From positions 10,925,001 through 10,989,000 of the forward strand of contig JAMPIT010000884.1 in NCBI GenBank assembly GCA_026261815.1: DNA of 64,000 nucleotides, given 5' to 3'. This stretch comes from Monarcha castaneiventris obscurior. Its lineage: Eukaryota; Chordata; Aves; Passeriformes; Monarchidae. The notes under the pieces were generated by a model. That model did no database searches, had not been told where the DNA came from, and worked only from the letters and a program-made list of their open reading frames with translations. Positions 1 through 14,300 of the stretch are shown here, piece after piece. A program made the translations under genes and the position numbers. The first letter of the stretch is position 1. Each line of letters starts with the position of its first letter.

Positions 1-157
1 TGGTCACAGCTGCAAGGCCGCCAGAGCTCAAGGAATGTTTGGACAACACTCTCAGGCACAGGATGGGATGGTTGGGGTGTTGTGGGCAGGGCTAGGAGCT
101 GGATTCAGTGATCCTGATGGGTCCCTTCCAGCTCATCCATTCTGTATGACATGATTC
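1..157 (+). repeat. CR1 LINE, truncated 3' end
   Basis: This is the 3' end of a chicken-repeat-1 non-LTR retrotransposon in forward orientation, cut by the window start. The diagnostic tail is visible: a 'gatcctgatgggtcccttcc' segment, then 'agctcatccattctgtatg' and a 'gattct' terminal repeat unit. Only the end of the non-coding tail is present. It is diverged and cannot move. Confidence 0.8.
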
Positions 158-1249
158 TAAGTGTCCCACTCCAGGATCATCTGTGCCAGAAGCAGCACAT
201 TAGTCAGATTCATGCTCTGCTGCTCATCTGGCTGGGGCAGAGGCTTGCAGAGCTGGGGCAGCTCAAGACAGCAGTGCTGCTCAAAAATGCACTGCCTAAC
301 AAGGGTGCTTCTCCTAAAGGCTTCCTTCATCTGGCTTGTGATTCAGACTGGTGCTGAAATCCAAGGAGTGGATTTCACTCCAGCTAGGAGTTTTTGCTAG
401 GTTTTGAAAATATTTCTCAGTATTGCTCTGTTCCCATTGGTGTCAGGAGGTGAAATGGATGCCACCATGCTGACTGGAAAGTGGTGGTGTCACTACAGAT
501 GCCAAGACCTTTAACTTTCCTTGTGAGGTCAAGAAAAGTTAGGATCAGCTAGGAAATTTTATGTACAAACATTGCTGTTTTCCAGAGACCATAACTCCCA
601 ACATCCCTTGAAGATTTATCTCTTTGTTTACTGCTGTCTTTGTATCCAGCTTTTGGTAACTTCTGTGTGTGGTCAGCCCAGTGACAGCAGTCTGTGATTA
701 TTATAGCACCCATCTCAGCATGCAATAGCCACAGGAGGTTTTCAGTGGTGTATTATTGTGTCAGTGCAAAAGGAAGTACAGCTTTTGAAGTAGGTGCTGC
801 TTTGAGGGGAAAGCAGGGAGAGAGATGTAAATTGTACCAGCAGGTTAGGCTTAGAGCCATTGGATGGTGGGTGTTTGTGGACAGGTGATGAGGAATCAGT
901 CAGTGGCTAAAATTCCTGTGGAAGGAAAAAAAAGTCATGATGCTGTCATTTCAGCGTCTCTCCAGTTACAGTGTGCCTTCAAGTCTGTTGTCCTGCCTGT
1001 GCGTTGTCTCCCCTGAATAGCCTGGCTTTTCTTACTAAGGAGGGCCTTGGGACAATGGACTGCCTGGTGCTGAGTTTGTGCAGTGTCTCTGATGTGGGGC
1101 TTGGTCTCAGTTGAGGTCTCCTAGATGCAGTGTGTGGGGCCATCTCCAGGCTCAGGCACAGCTCCCCAGCCCCTCCTTGCCCGAGCAGGACCAAGGTGGC
1201 ACAGTGGTGGCACAGGGATACTCATTAGGACAACGTCCCTCTTAGTATG
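158..1249. other. Non-coding, nothing recognised
   Basis: About 1.1 kb of unremarkable sequence. Open frames are short, overlap on both strands and carry no motif. The right edge (about 1120-1249) may be the diverged upstream part of the CR1 relic that follows. Confidence 0.5.
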
Positions 1250-1357
1250 CTTTAAGTGTTGGTCAGCCCTGAAGTGGTTAGGTAGTTGAACTAGATGACT
1301 GTGAAAAGTTGCTTCAACCAAAATAATAATATTCTGTTCTATTCTATTCTATTCTAT
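1250..1357 (+). repeat. CR1 LINE 3' fragment with (TTCTA)n tail
   Basis: A CR1 3'-end relic: 'gtggttaggtagttgaact' followed by 'agatgactgtgaaaagttgc' and 'ttcaacc', which is the usual CR1 'pull-down' segment. It runs into an expanded terminal repeat, (ttcta)n, at about 1333-1358. The tail expansion is typical of CR1 microsatellite ends. Confidence 0.7.
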
Positions 1358-4300
1358 AGGCATTGTTGAATAACCCCTTATTCTGTGGAACGCAGAGTAA
1401 GAGAAGATGGTGATTTTCCATACATCATTACTAGAGGGGTCATGCTCAATTTTTTGAGCAAAGCTCATGTTAATCTTTTGCATAAGCATGAAGACAAATG
1501 TGTATTGTATGTATGTGAAAGGTGAGATTCTCCAGTGGCTCTTACGGTTCAAAGAATACCACAAGCAGAACACTGTGCAGCCCAACACTGTTTCCAGCTT
1601 CCATTCTCTCGTCAGTAACTGTAGGCAAATCATTACATGTCTCTAGCCCCAGTGTCCCCATCTGCTGCTGAGGATAGTGGAGCTCTGCTTTAATGTGATA
1701 GTGTGCAAATGGTTTGAGATGCTTGTGTAGGAAAGGCTTCCACCCAAGTTATTATAGCATGCTCTACTTTCCCTTTAAATATGGGAGCATGCCTAGTGTA
1801 TCACAAGTTTTTGTGGGCACACCTTTTCTGTAGGTAGTCAATTCCATCTCTTCTACAAAAGAAGAGAAATAAAGGATGAAGAACATGTTATGGCTGGGAA
1901 TCTATTGATCGAAAGGGGAGCTAGGTCAGAGCACTTATGCTTTTATTAATGATCCTGACAGTTCAGTATGAATGGAGAATGGCTTGTAATTAGGTTTGCA
2001 ACCGTTATTGATTATTGTAATTTTCAGTATTGATTACCTTACTACTTGGGGAAAAAAATAGTCCAGAAGCTCCTCAGGAATGCCAAGCAGAGCCTCTGGC
2101 CTGCATTTCTGCTTCTGCAGGGAAGATCGAGCTGCTTCTCATGACAGGGGCCCTGTCAGCTGTGTGGGTTGGACTTTCAGTTCAGCGATGCTGGCTGTGC
2201 TCTCCACCTCCTGCATGGCGTCTGAGTTCATTGGCTGTCATTCCAGAACGGATACACCCATTTCTTTTCTGAACTGCTTGCCAATAAAAATTTCTGAAAC
2301 ACATGGGGCTAAATCCCTATGTCTTAGATGGAGAGCCAAGATTAATGGTAGTTATTTGTCAGCTGATAACCACTGAAAAGAAAACATATTTGTCACTCAC
2401 CCCTACAATCAATGTTGTATAAAGCCATGCATATAATGACTTGGAACAAACGAGAATATCATGGTATGAGCTAACAGAACCGAGAAACAAAATACGCAGA
2501 TCTCCTTTGAAAAGTCTCTGTGATTTCAACAGCCAGCAGTACTGATCACTCGACACATCTGTAAGATCAAAGTTGTTTACAAACAGATTGGGGAGCAAAG
2601 GAAAGGTGTGTTTTAAAAACAGCAGCAAAGTCTGAGTCGCTCTTCAGTTGTGGTGACATGGCTCATAAAGGATTTTTGTGGGTGGCTGTTCCAGAGGAGA
2701 AGGAAACCCATTTGGTTTGTGTTTGGTGAGGTCACTGCACCTCCATCAGCACCCTGGGAGAGCAAAGCTGCTGAAATCAGGGTCTTTGGAGGTTTAGAGG
2801 GCATTCCTGTGACTGGGTAATATTGTTCCTTTGTCTCCTGCATTCAAAACAAAACAATAAGATTTCTGGCGAAAAAATAAATTCCTCAAATGCCTGGGAT
2901 TTTTTCAGATCCTTTTGCAGCAAGGGCATTTTGCTGAAGTGGTGCTGAGTATTTTATTTTTTCCTAATGGAAGTTTCCTTGAATCCAAGAAGATAAAGTG
3001 TTTCCAGTAAATAATAAGAGAAACAAAAGCAAGCTATTTTTTCCCCTTGGTCAACTTCTGCTAGATCTTAAGGTTTTGGGTTTTCCATCATTTCTGTTTT
3101 GATTAGTATGGAACATCTCATTCCACAGTGGATTTTTTATTTTTAAGAACAAAGACCCCCTCTGACCTGGATTCGGCTGCATCTGTGACAGCCGACTTCA
3201 CTGGCTGCCAGCTGAGCATAGTGCATTTAATTGATGAAATAATAATGATGTACCATGCCTGAACTTGCTTTGACGACCACTTGAAGCAGAAGCCGTAGTA
3301 AATAAGGCCAGTGCCGCAGCATCCCAGTGTTCACGGTCCATCCACTGTGCACGGATGGTGCACGGAAGATATCAACTTCCCAATCACATCCCCACAGGCT
3401 TGCTTCATTCCCATGTAATATTATACTCTCCTTCCTTTAATTAATAGCCAAATTAAAAGAATGGCTAACTCTTTTTTAAAGAACAACATTTTTGTGCATC
3501 CTGCCCAGTGCATTAGGGTGATTAAAACAGAGCTTTCCTTTTCTAAACTGTCTCAGTGGAGAGACAGGCTAGGGTAGAACTGCTAAATAGATACTCTGGC
3601 AGAGCAATCTCTCTGCCCTGGCAGTTCTTTAGTCTGATTACTGGGGCATGTTCCCTCCAGAAGCCGGAACCTGCATGTCCTTAACTTCCAAACTGCAAAT
3701 TTCATTGATAACTAGGGCTCCAGCCCTACAATTTTTAAATGGGGAAAATCTCAGCAAACTTCATATCAAGACTCAGCCTTTTTGTGTACATTCATAATGA
3801 TTAGTGGAACATACCAATGGTTTGTTGTTGTAGTGGTTTAATGAGGGGAATAGATTTGGAGGGGGTTTTGTATGGCTTAATTAATATTGCATATTGGTTT
3901 AATGTTGCAAAAGGGGACTTTAGGAAGATAAATGCCTCTAAAGTCCCCCTAGGTGTCTTTTGCCTTGAAAATTGGGGTTTTGTTTTCAGGACCAGTGTGG
4001 AAAGAGTAAGTACAGGATGTGGAAGAAGAAATGGTTTTCTTAGGCCTTTGCTAGAATTTCAGGCTGTTTGTCTTTTGCTTTTTATTCCTCCCCCTCACCC
4101 CCTCCTGCTCAGACATGACAAAATGTATCAATTAACTGCAGCAAAGTGATCAAAGCAGTTCTTACTTTGCAAAAAGGAATATTTATGCTCAAATAGTGTC
4201 TTTTAGAGCTGATAATTTCTTTCTAAAAGTACTACAATGTCTTTTTTTTTCTTGTAAGAAAATACTTCACCTCACCTACTGGGGATAATTAAATGAGCAA

Positions 4301-7300
4301 ATGAAGTTCAAGAAAGACAGTATTTTTTTTTTTTTTTTAACACAAGACACTTGGTAAATTGCATGGTATAAGAGTATCAGTAATAATTACCATGGTTGGT
4401 TGTGCAGTTTATTCCAAGTAGACTGGTAGTAGAAGGACTTGACCAGATATACTGGAGACCTTGATACTTTATCATGATGGTCAACTGCTGCAGGAGTTTT
4501 TGTGAACTGTAAGGAATTTTGAAAGCATTATGAGGTGTAGTATTCCAGGAGTTGAGGATCACTTAGAAGCCCATTTGATTTGCTGGAGACTGTTTTGGGA
4601 TTGATAACCTTGAATTTATAAATTCTATTCCACAGAATATTATTTTCCCTAGGTCATCCCATATAAACCTTTTAAATGTCAAGGAAATACAACCATCAGG
4701 TTGAGAGATGAGGACTTTGCTGTGAGTTTCAATTGTGCAATGTTTTGCTGTTTACTGATTTAACCTTCCACTCTAACCAGGGTTTGTGCTTGTAGACCTG
4801 CAGCTGAATGCTTTAAATCTTCTGTTCACAGCTGCTTATAGAAAATGCTGTTTGAACAGTACAGTATGGGGTGGGAACCAGGACTCTTAGATTCTTCCTG
4901 CAGCCATGTGGGTTTTTCACTGTGGTCATTATCTGATTTTTGGAGAAGGCATTCCCATAATCTTCAGCAAGAAGTCACATACGACTTTGACTGCATCATT
5001 CTCTTTATCGGCATTTTTAAAGAAGGATCCCAAGTACTGAAAATTTATGTTTCTGAGAGATCAAAGATATGAGAAGGAAGGAGTTCCCTGGAACAGTGTG
5101 TCACAGTAGTTAGTCTTCTGCATTTTCTGCCTCTTAAAACTGAGGTGTGCTGCTCCACTCAGTAGATGTTTTGGTTAAGGCACTCAGGTAGTCACATAGG
5201 CAACTTGGAATTGTGTTACAAATGTGGTAAAGCTGTTGGTGTTTTGGCGGTGATGCTTGGGCAAATAAAAGTCCAGCTGCGCTCTTGTGAATAATTGTAA
5301 TAAATGAGTAACTTCTGGACTTTCAAGACCTCAAAGTCACCTCTCAAAGGTCAGTGCAGATCTTCAGGAGCTGTTCAGTGGCATCAGCAATTATAAATAC
5401 ATACCAGCATGATTTCATTAACTTTAACAATCAGGATTTGGCTTTGTCTTCTTTTCAGCTTGCCACACACCGTATGTGACCTCTTCATGGCTCAAGAACA
5501 GTTGTCTTAGGACCGTAACAGAATGCATGGTTCTGGTTTCAGTTTTATTAAATTAGGAATGGCCCTGTTGACAGTAATTTTACCCATGCAAACCAAATGC
5601 TAGGGGAGGAAAGTTGGGTCAGCAATCTTAGAATTCCTTTTTGAGCTGTGTAAGTCCTCAAAAATGGGCATGAATGAGATATTACATTGTAGGTAGATAT
5701 TACCCAAATTATTTCAAAGTGATCAAATGTTTAGAGTCAAGGTTTTGTTTGCCCTTTTTCTTATATCATGATCTTTTGGAACTGAAATGTCACTAACTGC
5801 CAGAATTGACATTTCTTCACATGGCTTTAGTGCTCTGTTCCAGTGTCCAGAGGCATTATGACAGCATGTCAGAAACTGGAAAATGATGTGTCAGTGCTTG
5901 AACTGAGTGAAATAGAAGCAAACGGTAGGAAGAGTGAGTGTTATTGACTTAAAACTGATTTCTTATTGGCCTTGTTATCTTAGTGTATTTGGATGAATGA
6001 GGCATCCCCCATAACCATGCAGCTTTCAGTTAACGGTGTTTGTTTTGCAAATGTAATCTTATATTACAAAGAAATACCTGTGTTACTCCATTACTTTTAG
6101 TTTCATACACATCCTGTAAAAATGCCAAGAGCATCCTAATAGGAACTAAGTCCTATCAGGCATCAAGTCTTGCCCTTCACACAAACTCTCCAGCCTGGGC
6201 AACCTGCCCGCTAGGACATCCCTTATCAGAGCATCTTGCTTATTTATTTTTATCCACTCAGCACTGTGGTTCTCTGAGAGCACAGAATGAAGAGGATTTT
6301 GAGGTGCTGCCTCAAGAATGGCTGATTTTCTGTCAAGCTAAGGAATTGTGACAGAAATGTAGGTCACTTTGACACTGCTTCTCCCTGGCTTTCAGGCTGT
6401 GGTGCAAGTTCAAGCAGCCTTCAGGCCACTGTCCCAGCTGGAAATTGAAAAGGGTACAGACTCTGCCTTTCTGAGTTTATGTATCAGCTGGAACTGTGAT
6501 GAATTCCATTTTTCAAAACACAAAATAAGTTAATACTTGGTGGAAATATCACAGGATCATTAACACTTCCCATGTTTTCAGCTCTGATAAGTCTGTTTTT
6601 AAATCAGCTGAAATAGAAGTTTCAGTTTGGAAAAAGGGAGAGAGTTTGGAAGTGAAAGGCTGGCAGAGTTTTGATAATGGCCTTATGGAGTTTAGCTTTA
6701 GCTATTACAAAAAAGGACCGGATAGATGAGTAGGTGATAGGGGAGCTGAGGTAACAAGATGGTGCGGGAACCAGCAAGGGATAAACACCTCCTCACTGGA
6801 GAGGATACTCAATGCTCAGGGAGGCTCATGTCTCACCTTCTGATGGTATGAAATCATTTGTCTGGAACGGAGGACCTTAGAAAGCCAGTTTTTGAAGTTT
6901 CTATTTAGCGTTCATGCTATATTGTTGAGTAATGGAGAATCAGGGAAAGCAACAAAATATCTTTAAACACCTTCCATGATACCTGAAGTGATTCTTCCCT
7001 GCTTTCCTTCATATTAAGCAAGGATGTGCCTCTCCAGTGACTGAATAGGATTCTAAAAATGTACAACCTGTCTTAGAATGCCCGAGGGATGACAAAAGTA
7101 CAGAGAAGCAGATAGAAAAGCTTTAATCAGATTGAGATAACACAGAAGAGAGAAGGGGCTGGGGGTGGGGTGGGGGGGGGGAGGGGAAGCAAAGGAAAGC
7201 ACCTACTGAAATTGTGCCTTTAATGTGAAGAAATGGTGCTTATATGAAGTGTCAACGGATGCCTATCCACAAGTTACAATAATGCAGTTTTTAAATTGAG

Positions 7301-8236
7301 TTTTTGTGGCAGACTAGCTGAATAAAATTGCAAAGCTGTGCTTCAGTTGTGTAGCACGTGGTGCATGTGGTGTGAAAGACAAGCTGCAGCGTGATAACAG
7401 ACTATCTCCTCTATGCACAAAGAGTTCTGTATTCTGATCAACTCAACAGCAGGTGATGGTAAATATTGGTCCAAGCTACTTGATCATTAGAATTTAATGT
7501 GTTGGTTAATCATACTGAGTTTAGTCATTCTTTCTACTGAATTTGTTGGTTTACTTTTGGAGACACTCCTGTGGAATTATTATCCTGTGTCCTCTTGGCA
7601 TGGGTTGCAGAATTACTGGGGATTCTGATGAGATAGAAGGGCATTGGTGAGAGATTGGCGTTGGTGAGAATAGAATCAGCTTTTGCTCCTCTCTGGACTT
7701 TCAGGGTCAGTTCCAGAAGTGAGCACCTTTAATCTGAGTTTTTGGCAGGACTAGGAACAGAACAAATTCTGCCATGGTTCATTGATCACCCCAAATTCTT
7801 TTGGAGAACTTTTTGCTTGTGTTTGTCACAGGGGTGGCTCCCCCATGGCTCCCCTCACCCCTCCATTCTGTGGCAGAGCTGCCCAGCTATGAAGGGGCAG
7901 CATGACCTCAAGATCAGCTACTGGAGTGACTGGGCAGTGGTGCTGCTAGGGTTCTTGTTGTACACACCCAAAGCAATGCCTTTCATTTTCAGATATTTGC
8001 CCCTTAGTTTTTCCTACTATAGTTTACAGACATCAGCAAGACCTTCTGAGTTTTTTTTTATTTTTCTTTTTAATTTTGTTTTCATTGTAAGGTCTCTTGG
8101 TTGTTGAAGTGAAGTAGTGAAAAAGTCACATTGACTTTGGACATGGCTGCATGTCCAGTAAGTGTTCAGGACTGATGTGAGCTCAGACATCCTGTTATTG
8201 CAATTCCAAGAGCTGCTAGGGGAGATACTCCAAGTT
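1358..8236. other. Long non-coding stretch
   Basis: About 6.9 kb without a supportable gene. Open frames are at most about 120 codons, overlap antisense frames and lack domains. At about 3180-3480 the base texture (TAAT/ATTA cores, low CpG, few homopolymers) resembles conserved non-coding DNA, but this is only an impression. A pure T tract lies near 4322-4339 and a G-rich tract at 7155-7187. No LTR or CR1 end was recognised. Confidence 0.5.
7155..7187 (+). repeat. G-rich tract, possible G-quadruplex
   Basis: About 33 bp with at least four runs of four or more G separated by single A, T or CT interruptions, including one run of ten G. This meets the usual pattern for an intramolecular G-quadruplex on the plus strand. 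Function is unknown. Confidence 0.7.
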
Positions 8237-8356
8237 GTCCCATTATGTTTTGGGTGATCTGGTTCAGTGATTTAGGGGTTACAGTGGCAGTGATCACTGG
8301 GGACTGGATACAGGGACTGAAAGGTCTCTTCCAACCTTGATGATTCTGTGATTCTC
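8237..8356 (+). repeat. CR1 LINE 3' fragment
   Basis: Forward CR1 3' end: 'gactgaaaggtctcttccaa' followed by 'ccttgatgattctgtgattct'-type terminal units. The part upstream (about 8237-8300, 'gggtgatctggttcagtg') is diverged CR1 tail. No coding part remains. Confidence 0.85.
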
Positions 8357-11300
8357 TGTTGACAAAGAGGGATTGGAATGAGATGAAACAAATATTTTGC
8401 TGCTTGTGATTTAACCCGAGTGTCATGCTCAGACCAAAGCCCTGACTTAAAATGCTGGGACTCTGAGGCTTTTATTGCTGGCAGCCCCTAATGGTTTTAT
8501 CACAGATCTTACAATGGTGAATACTTTTCAGATTAAGGCTCATCTTTTGTCAGCAAACGTTAAACTTTCATTCTAAACAAAGAAAAGTTTTTAGCTTGTC
8601 TGATGGTGGAAAGAAGCTCAAAAACTCAATTCATTTACTGGAGCCCTCCTGTAAGTATTTTGCTCACATCTTACAGTTTTCAAGCTCATTTCTGTTCCTG
8701 TGTGTAGGAAGGGGCTTGGTCTTGTGTTTCTGAATGTTTGGAGCTGCCAGTGTTGCAAGAGTGTAATCTGAGGTTTTTAGGCTTTTAACTCTCAATGAAA
8801 TCAAAGAGGACAAGCACCTTTCAAAATTTTATTTCTATCTTCATACCAGCTTGTTCCTTCACATCCCATGCAATGATTCATTGAAAGCAATGTAAGGGGT
8901 AAGATTGTTTTGAAGGGAAAGAAAAGTTTCTAAAATCCCTGAAAGAATTTAGAATCATCTATGTTGTCTATTCTGAAGGCTTCCCTGAAGTGGAAGTAAA
9001 TTATTGAGAAGACATGAACTGAAGCTTTTTATTTTCAAATTGCAGTCACAGCCATAGCAATTTACTGCATCCAGCTTGCTATTTTTGCCTGTGATGTTTG
9101 GAGTAATAAACTCCTTTTCAGATGTAATTTCCAGAGTACTCTTTGTAGTATCTGCAGTGATTCTGGCTCTGGAAATGCTAGGAAAATTTGGAAAGTTAAG
9201 GTTAGGCATTCTTTCTGGTGCCAGTCAGGTGGGAACTTAGTGTCAAAGTTCATGATGTCCCTGCCAAATTGGTGGTTTTTATTCTGGTGATGGTAACTTG
9301 AAACAATATTGAGGATTAAATTTTTCCATCCTCACTTCTTACTCGTGCTGCCTTCTTAAAAGCAAAACTATTCATAAGAATTTGGGAGTGGAGTGGCCCA
9401 TAACAGGTACAAGGGAAGGGCATTAGAGCAGGGCAGGGAAACAGGGGAACTCCACTCAGTGCCCACAATTTGTGGCTCAGGGACTTCCTGAGCGAGGTGG
9501 TCTTTCTGTAACATCTCCGTACTAGTCCTTAGCAAATGCCTTTATTTAAAATTCAAGTAATCATTTACCTACTTGGACTGGAAATAATTTTGGTGGCATA
9601 TTTATATTGAAGGCCAGGGATAACTTAGACTATATTTCTATGTGTGAATCACCACAGGTAGCATATCTAGTTGTGCTCAGAAACATGAACCCATATCTGC
9701 TGCCTTCATTACAGTATTACACTTGAGAGGAGAAAGTGAGATGAAGAAATTAAACCCCACAGCCAATTAATGAAACAAATAGAATGAACTGTGGATTTAC
9801 AGCCAGTTTTTCCAAAGCACTCAATACTCAAAGCTCTCACTGAAAAGGATAGTTGGATTTTCTAAGCAGCTCAGGACCTGCTCTGTGAAGGCTTTTAAAA
9901 AATCTGCCTTAGACCCTTAGTGAGGGGTTTCGGAAGGCTTAGCCTGTAGGTTTGAAGGCTGAGGAGCCCTGGCAGATGCTCAGGAGTAATTTCTTGTGCT
10001 CTTTGGCCTCTTCCAATGAGCCCCATGCTGTGGTGATGCGAGTGGGTGGCAGAGTGGGGCAGAGCAGGGTGAGGGAGTTGAAGGCAGATGAAGTAAAGCC
10101 TGTGTGGGATTGACACAGGTGAGGCATGGGGTCTCCCACCAGCTGAGCGGGTTACTGCTGCTGCTCTCCCAGCCCTCGTGCTTTTTCCAACCAAAGGCAC
10201 ACTGTTTCTGCTTGGAGACTTGTGCTCTCCTCACACTGGGGATTTTCTTATTATCTGTGGCTAGAAGGTGGAAGAGCTGGCTGATAAATAACAGCTCACT
10301 ATCCTCAAAGCATTCTTTTGCCCAACTATTTTCACATCTCCTACACTTCTGTGCAGTGTTTGTGGACTCGCTGAGGGATTTTCCAACCATTTGCAAAGCA
10401 TGGGTGCATGTAGGAGCAGTTTGAGGTGACAGAACTCAGCCAGTGGTACAGTGAATGTAAACATGCACACAACCCGTGAGCCAGCACCAGATCAGGTTGG
10501 AAATGCACATGTGGTCAATGTAGAGCAAACCCTTGCTAAATCATCACTTGACCTACAAATCCCCGGAGCAGTGCTTCTATCCAGCCATGCTGGTGTGGTG
10601 CACCTCCTCCTGCCTCTTCCCGTGGCCATGGTCAGATGGATGGAGGAGTGGGGCTTTCCTGGGCCACCCGACATGCTCAGGCAGTGGGGCTGGTGCATTG
10701 TTATTAACTGCTGCCGTAGATCAGCAGCAAATTACTAGCAGCAAAGGGGAGGCTGAGATTTGATTCTCTTCCAACACTGATGCTGAGGAGTATCCATGGT
10801 GCTTGGGGCAAAGATCCAGTCTGGCTCTCCATTGTTAGAGCTGGGGTTTCCACATGGGATCATTAACACGCGCATAAATGTAAACAACAAAGCCAGGATT
10901 TATAGGGACTCACATGCAAAGTGCAGGTAAATAAAAATTGATCTCTAAGCAGAAAGAAGGCTCTTCAGCTATGGGTGCAATCTTATTTTCAAATAGCTAC
11001 AAATATGAAATTACTCATTAACGGACTGTGCAGCTTTATGAGAATGAGCATATGGCTTCCAAATCTCTTTCTCCCTTATACTGCAGTATGCTCCCCCCCC
11101 CACCAGTGATATTCAGTCTGTGTTTAGACCTGGAAATTCAATGCACCATAAAAACTATTAGAATTCTCTGGTGTTGCGAAGCATAAAATCTTTGTAGTAT
11201 CAAGCTTGTTATTCCACTATGTCAATTTAATAAAGATTAGAAACACTTTTGGTCTAGTTCAAAAATTTGAAGAGAGAAATTTCTAAATGAAGACCAGAAA

Positions 11301-14300
11301 AGTTTCTTATTTGGCACAAATGCCTATGACAGGAACAATGGATTGAAGGGATTGTGATGGAAAATGGGGACAAAATTTCAGAGATATTTTTGTTAAGTGT
11401 GCCTGTTTTTCAACCAGATCTTTACACATTAACAGAAAGCAAAGTATGATAACTGTGTGCTCTGCAATGGTATGCACAACACATGGATTTCCAAACAAGT
11501 ATGTGCAAACACATAATTAACGAAGCAGATTGTTACTCAAATTAATCTGAAAGTAGATTTTTCACTAAACCTCTTACCGGAAACAAAAGTATATTTCATA
11601 AAACTTCCTGTATCGACTGTGTAATTGCACAGGTTGTACTGCTGTGGGGGGGCTGAGCTGTTTCTAGCTGTGCGAGCAGGTAGAGGGAACACTTTTTTGT
11701 ATTCTTGCATCTGTATTTGGAAGCAGTGGCTGCAGTCAGTGGGGAGCAAGGAGGAAGGGATGTGCAGATGACTGGAGGAACCCTGAGCAGGGCAATGGAG
11801 GAACAACTCTGCTGCATTTTTCTGCGAGCAGAAATTCCCAGCGAACTAAGGAGTGGAAAAAGCCATCTGGAGGCATACGTCTACAAAGCTGCCTTGGTCC
11901 CAAACCACAGATAAGCTTCTGTAGCTTTTCCTGAGGAGAAGGGCTGAAGTCTTTGTGCTCACTCTGTACCAACTTCCAGTGGATGCTCACTTGCCTCCCC
12001 CTCTCCTGCAAATACTTCCTCACTCACCTCCTGCTTCAGTGCAGGTCTTTATACAAGCAAATACTCCTTTGAGGTGTGTGGCAATTAAGGCAGACTTGGG
12101 TCCCAGTCCCCTCTCAGCATGAGAGGGAATGAGAGATAGTTGAATACGCAGCCTAGTTGTGCCTTTTCTTTCTAATTTCTGACCTTTAAGCGAAAGTCGA
12201 GCTGTCCATGGCAGGACAGTAATGAGGTTTATTTCAGTAACTGCTAATATATGGAGAAGCCCCATTTTTCAGGGGGAAGGGGTTTCAATGTAAAGTCTGT
12301 CTCATCAGGGAGTTGAAGTGCATATTTTTGTTCACCTCAAACAGTGTTAACAAAAAGCAAAAGATTGTAGCATGACCATCAAAAGGGAGCAATAACATAG
12401 CTGCTTGTTTTCTCCTCTAGAAACAGGGCTAAAAATATCTGTATCAGTTGATGAACTCTTGTGTGGTCAAAAAGGCAGAAATGAATGTCACAAAAATGTT
12501 TCTGGTTGGCCCCCCTCTATCTGTGTAATGCCTTTTATATTAAGTAAGCAGTGAGGTCAAAGGAGTGGGAATTAACACTCATTGCCCTGGACTGTCACTG
12601 GTATATCAGGTTCTCCTGAATCTAAATGTTCTGCATCACTAGCTAGGCAGTGGGTGCTCCTAGAAAAATAGAAGTGTCACAATTACCTTACTGGGTCCCT
12701 GGAAACTCACACAGTCCCCTTGTGCCTCTTCACTGATAGCACCCAGAAAAGCAGGGAAAAGGAACTGGTCCCTGGTGTTCCAAATCCACACTCTGAGAGT
12801 GACATATGACTTAAAGCTGCATGGACATTTTGCCTAATGAAGGAACCCCGTATCTTCTGAAGAGTCATAAAAAGTGATAAATACCAATATTTCTGTCACT
12901 AAATGATATCATAACTGGAGCTAAATCGCCACCTGCAATGAATAAATTAAATATTGACTATTTCACTGACTGTTAGATTTAATTTGAAGCAATCATACAG
13001 GAGGTATAATGGCACAGAAGATGAGTGACTATTTAATCTTGACATCCCCGTTAAGTGTTGAATAATGAGAAAAATATCCACTTGACAGAATAAGGGAGTT
13101 GACTTCATCTTGGGTTTCTGTGTCAGGACTTCCACTTCATAAATTTTTAACAAAGCTGTTGGGAACAGCTGTTGTTCCAGGCTTGCCTCCCTGGTAACAT
13201 GGCAGGATTTGGGGTCCTCAGTAGTCTGTCTACATGACATCCAACCTGACTCCTTCCAACAGAAATGTTTGTCTGAGCTAGCCAAGGGAATCAGTGCTTT
13301 TCCGAGAGCCTGTGCTCTGCCACAGGACAGCTGTGCCCAGGGGCCAGGTGTAGCTCCCATTAACTATATTGTCTTCTCAAGCTTAGCTTAGAAAGTAAAA
13401 GGCCCTGTTGGTTTTCCCTGGGATAGTATGATTGGCAGCTCAGATATACACACAGTGCCTTCTCTTTTTCCCCATTAAAATCCTCACCTCCTTAGCAGAA
13501 ATCTTTGTTGCTTCTTGGGAAGTGGTCTCTCATTTAAAAAGGAAAAAGCCTAGTTCCCATGGAGTTCTGAGCCTTTCATCTTACAGTGAAATCAGTGGCA
13601 TTTTAGGTGGTCAGCACTATTTAGCATCCAAACAAGTCATGTTCACAATAATTTCCCAGTTTTTGCTCTTTCAGAATTGTTGGATTTCTAAGGGACAGCA
13701 AAGGACGTTCTTTACAAAGAACAGGCACTTGATCTTATGCCATGCTTAAAGCCCAGAGATCAGATAGAATTTTTTTTTAATTGAACTTATTTTTTTAAAT
13801 CTTCTTGTCCTTCTATTTGAATGGGTATTTCTGGAGTGTGGAACAGAGAAAGGTTCTTGTTTGCACAATGCTGACATTTTTCTTCCTTGCATTCACATTT
13901 CTTCATGAAATAAATGGTCTCTCAGCACTGCATTCAAACTAGCAGCTCTCTGCAGGTGAATGCCATCATTACTTTGTATGATGAAGTCTGCTCTAACATG
14001 GTTAAATTGAAAAAGTGGCTGTCAGGTACAGGCAAGCACAGAAAGAACTGTTTAAAGGCAAACAGAACCATTTTACGCCATTTTACTGTTTTTAAACTTG
14101 GCTGCAGTATTTAAATGTTTTCTCCTGCAAGTAAGATTTTCCGTTCTAGGTGGTCAATTCCTGACGTCTCTTTGCATGCTTCCGTAGGAGTCCAGTCTTC
14201 AGCTACACAGAAAAGATTGGGATGAATTTAATACAATTAGTGAGGTCTCTGTGTTAAACGACCTGTGATTTGGTGTTGAATGTAATTACAGGCAGTCTGC

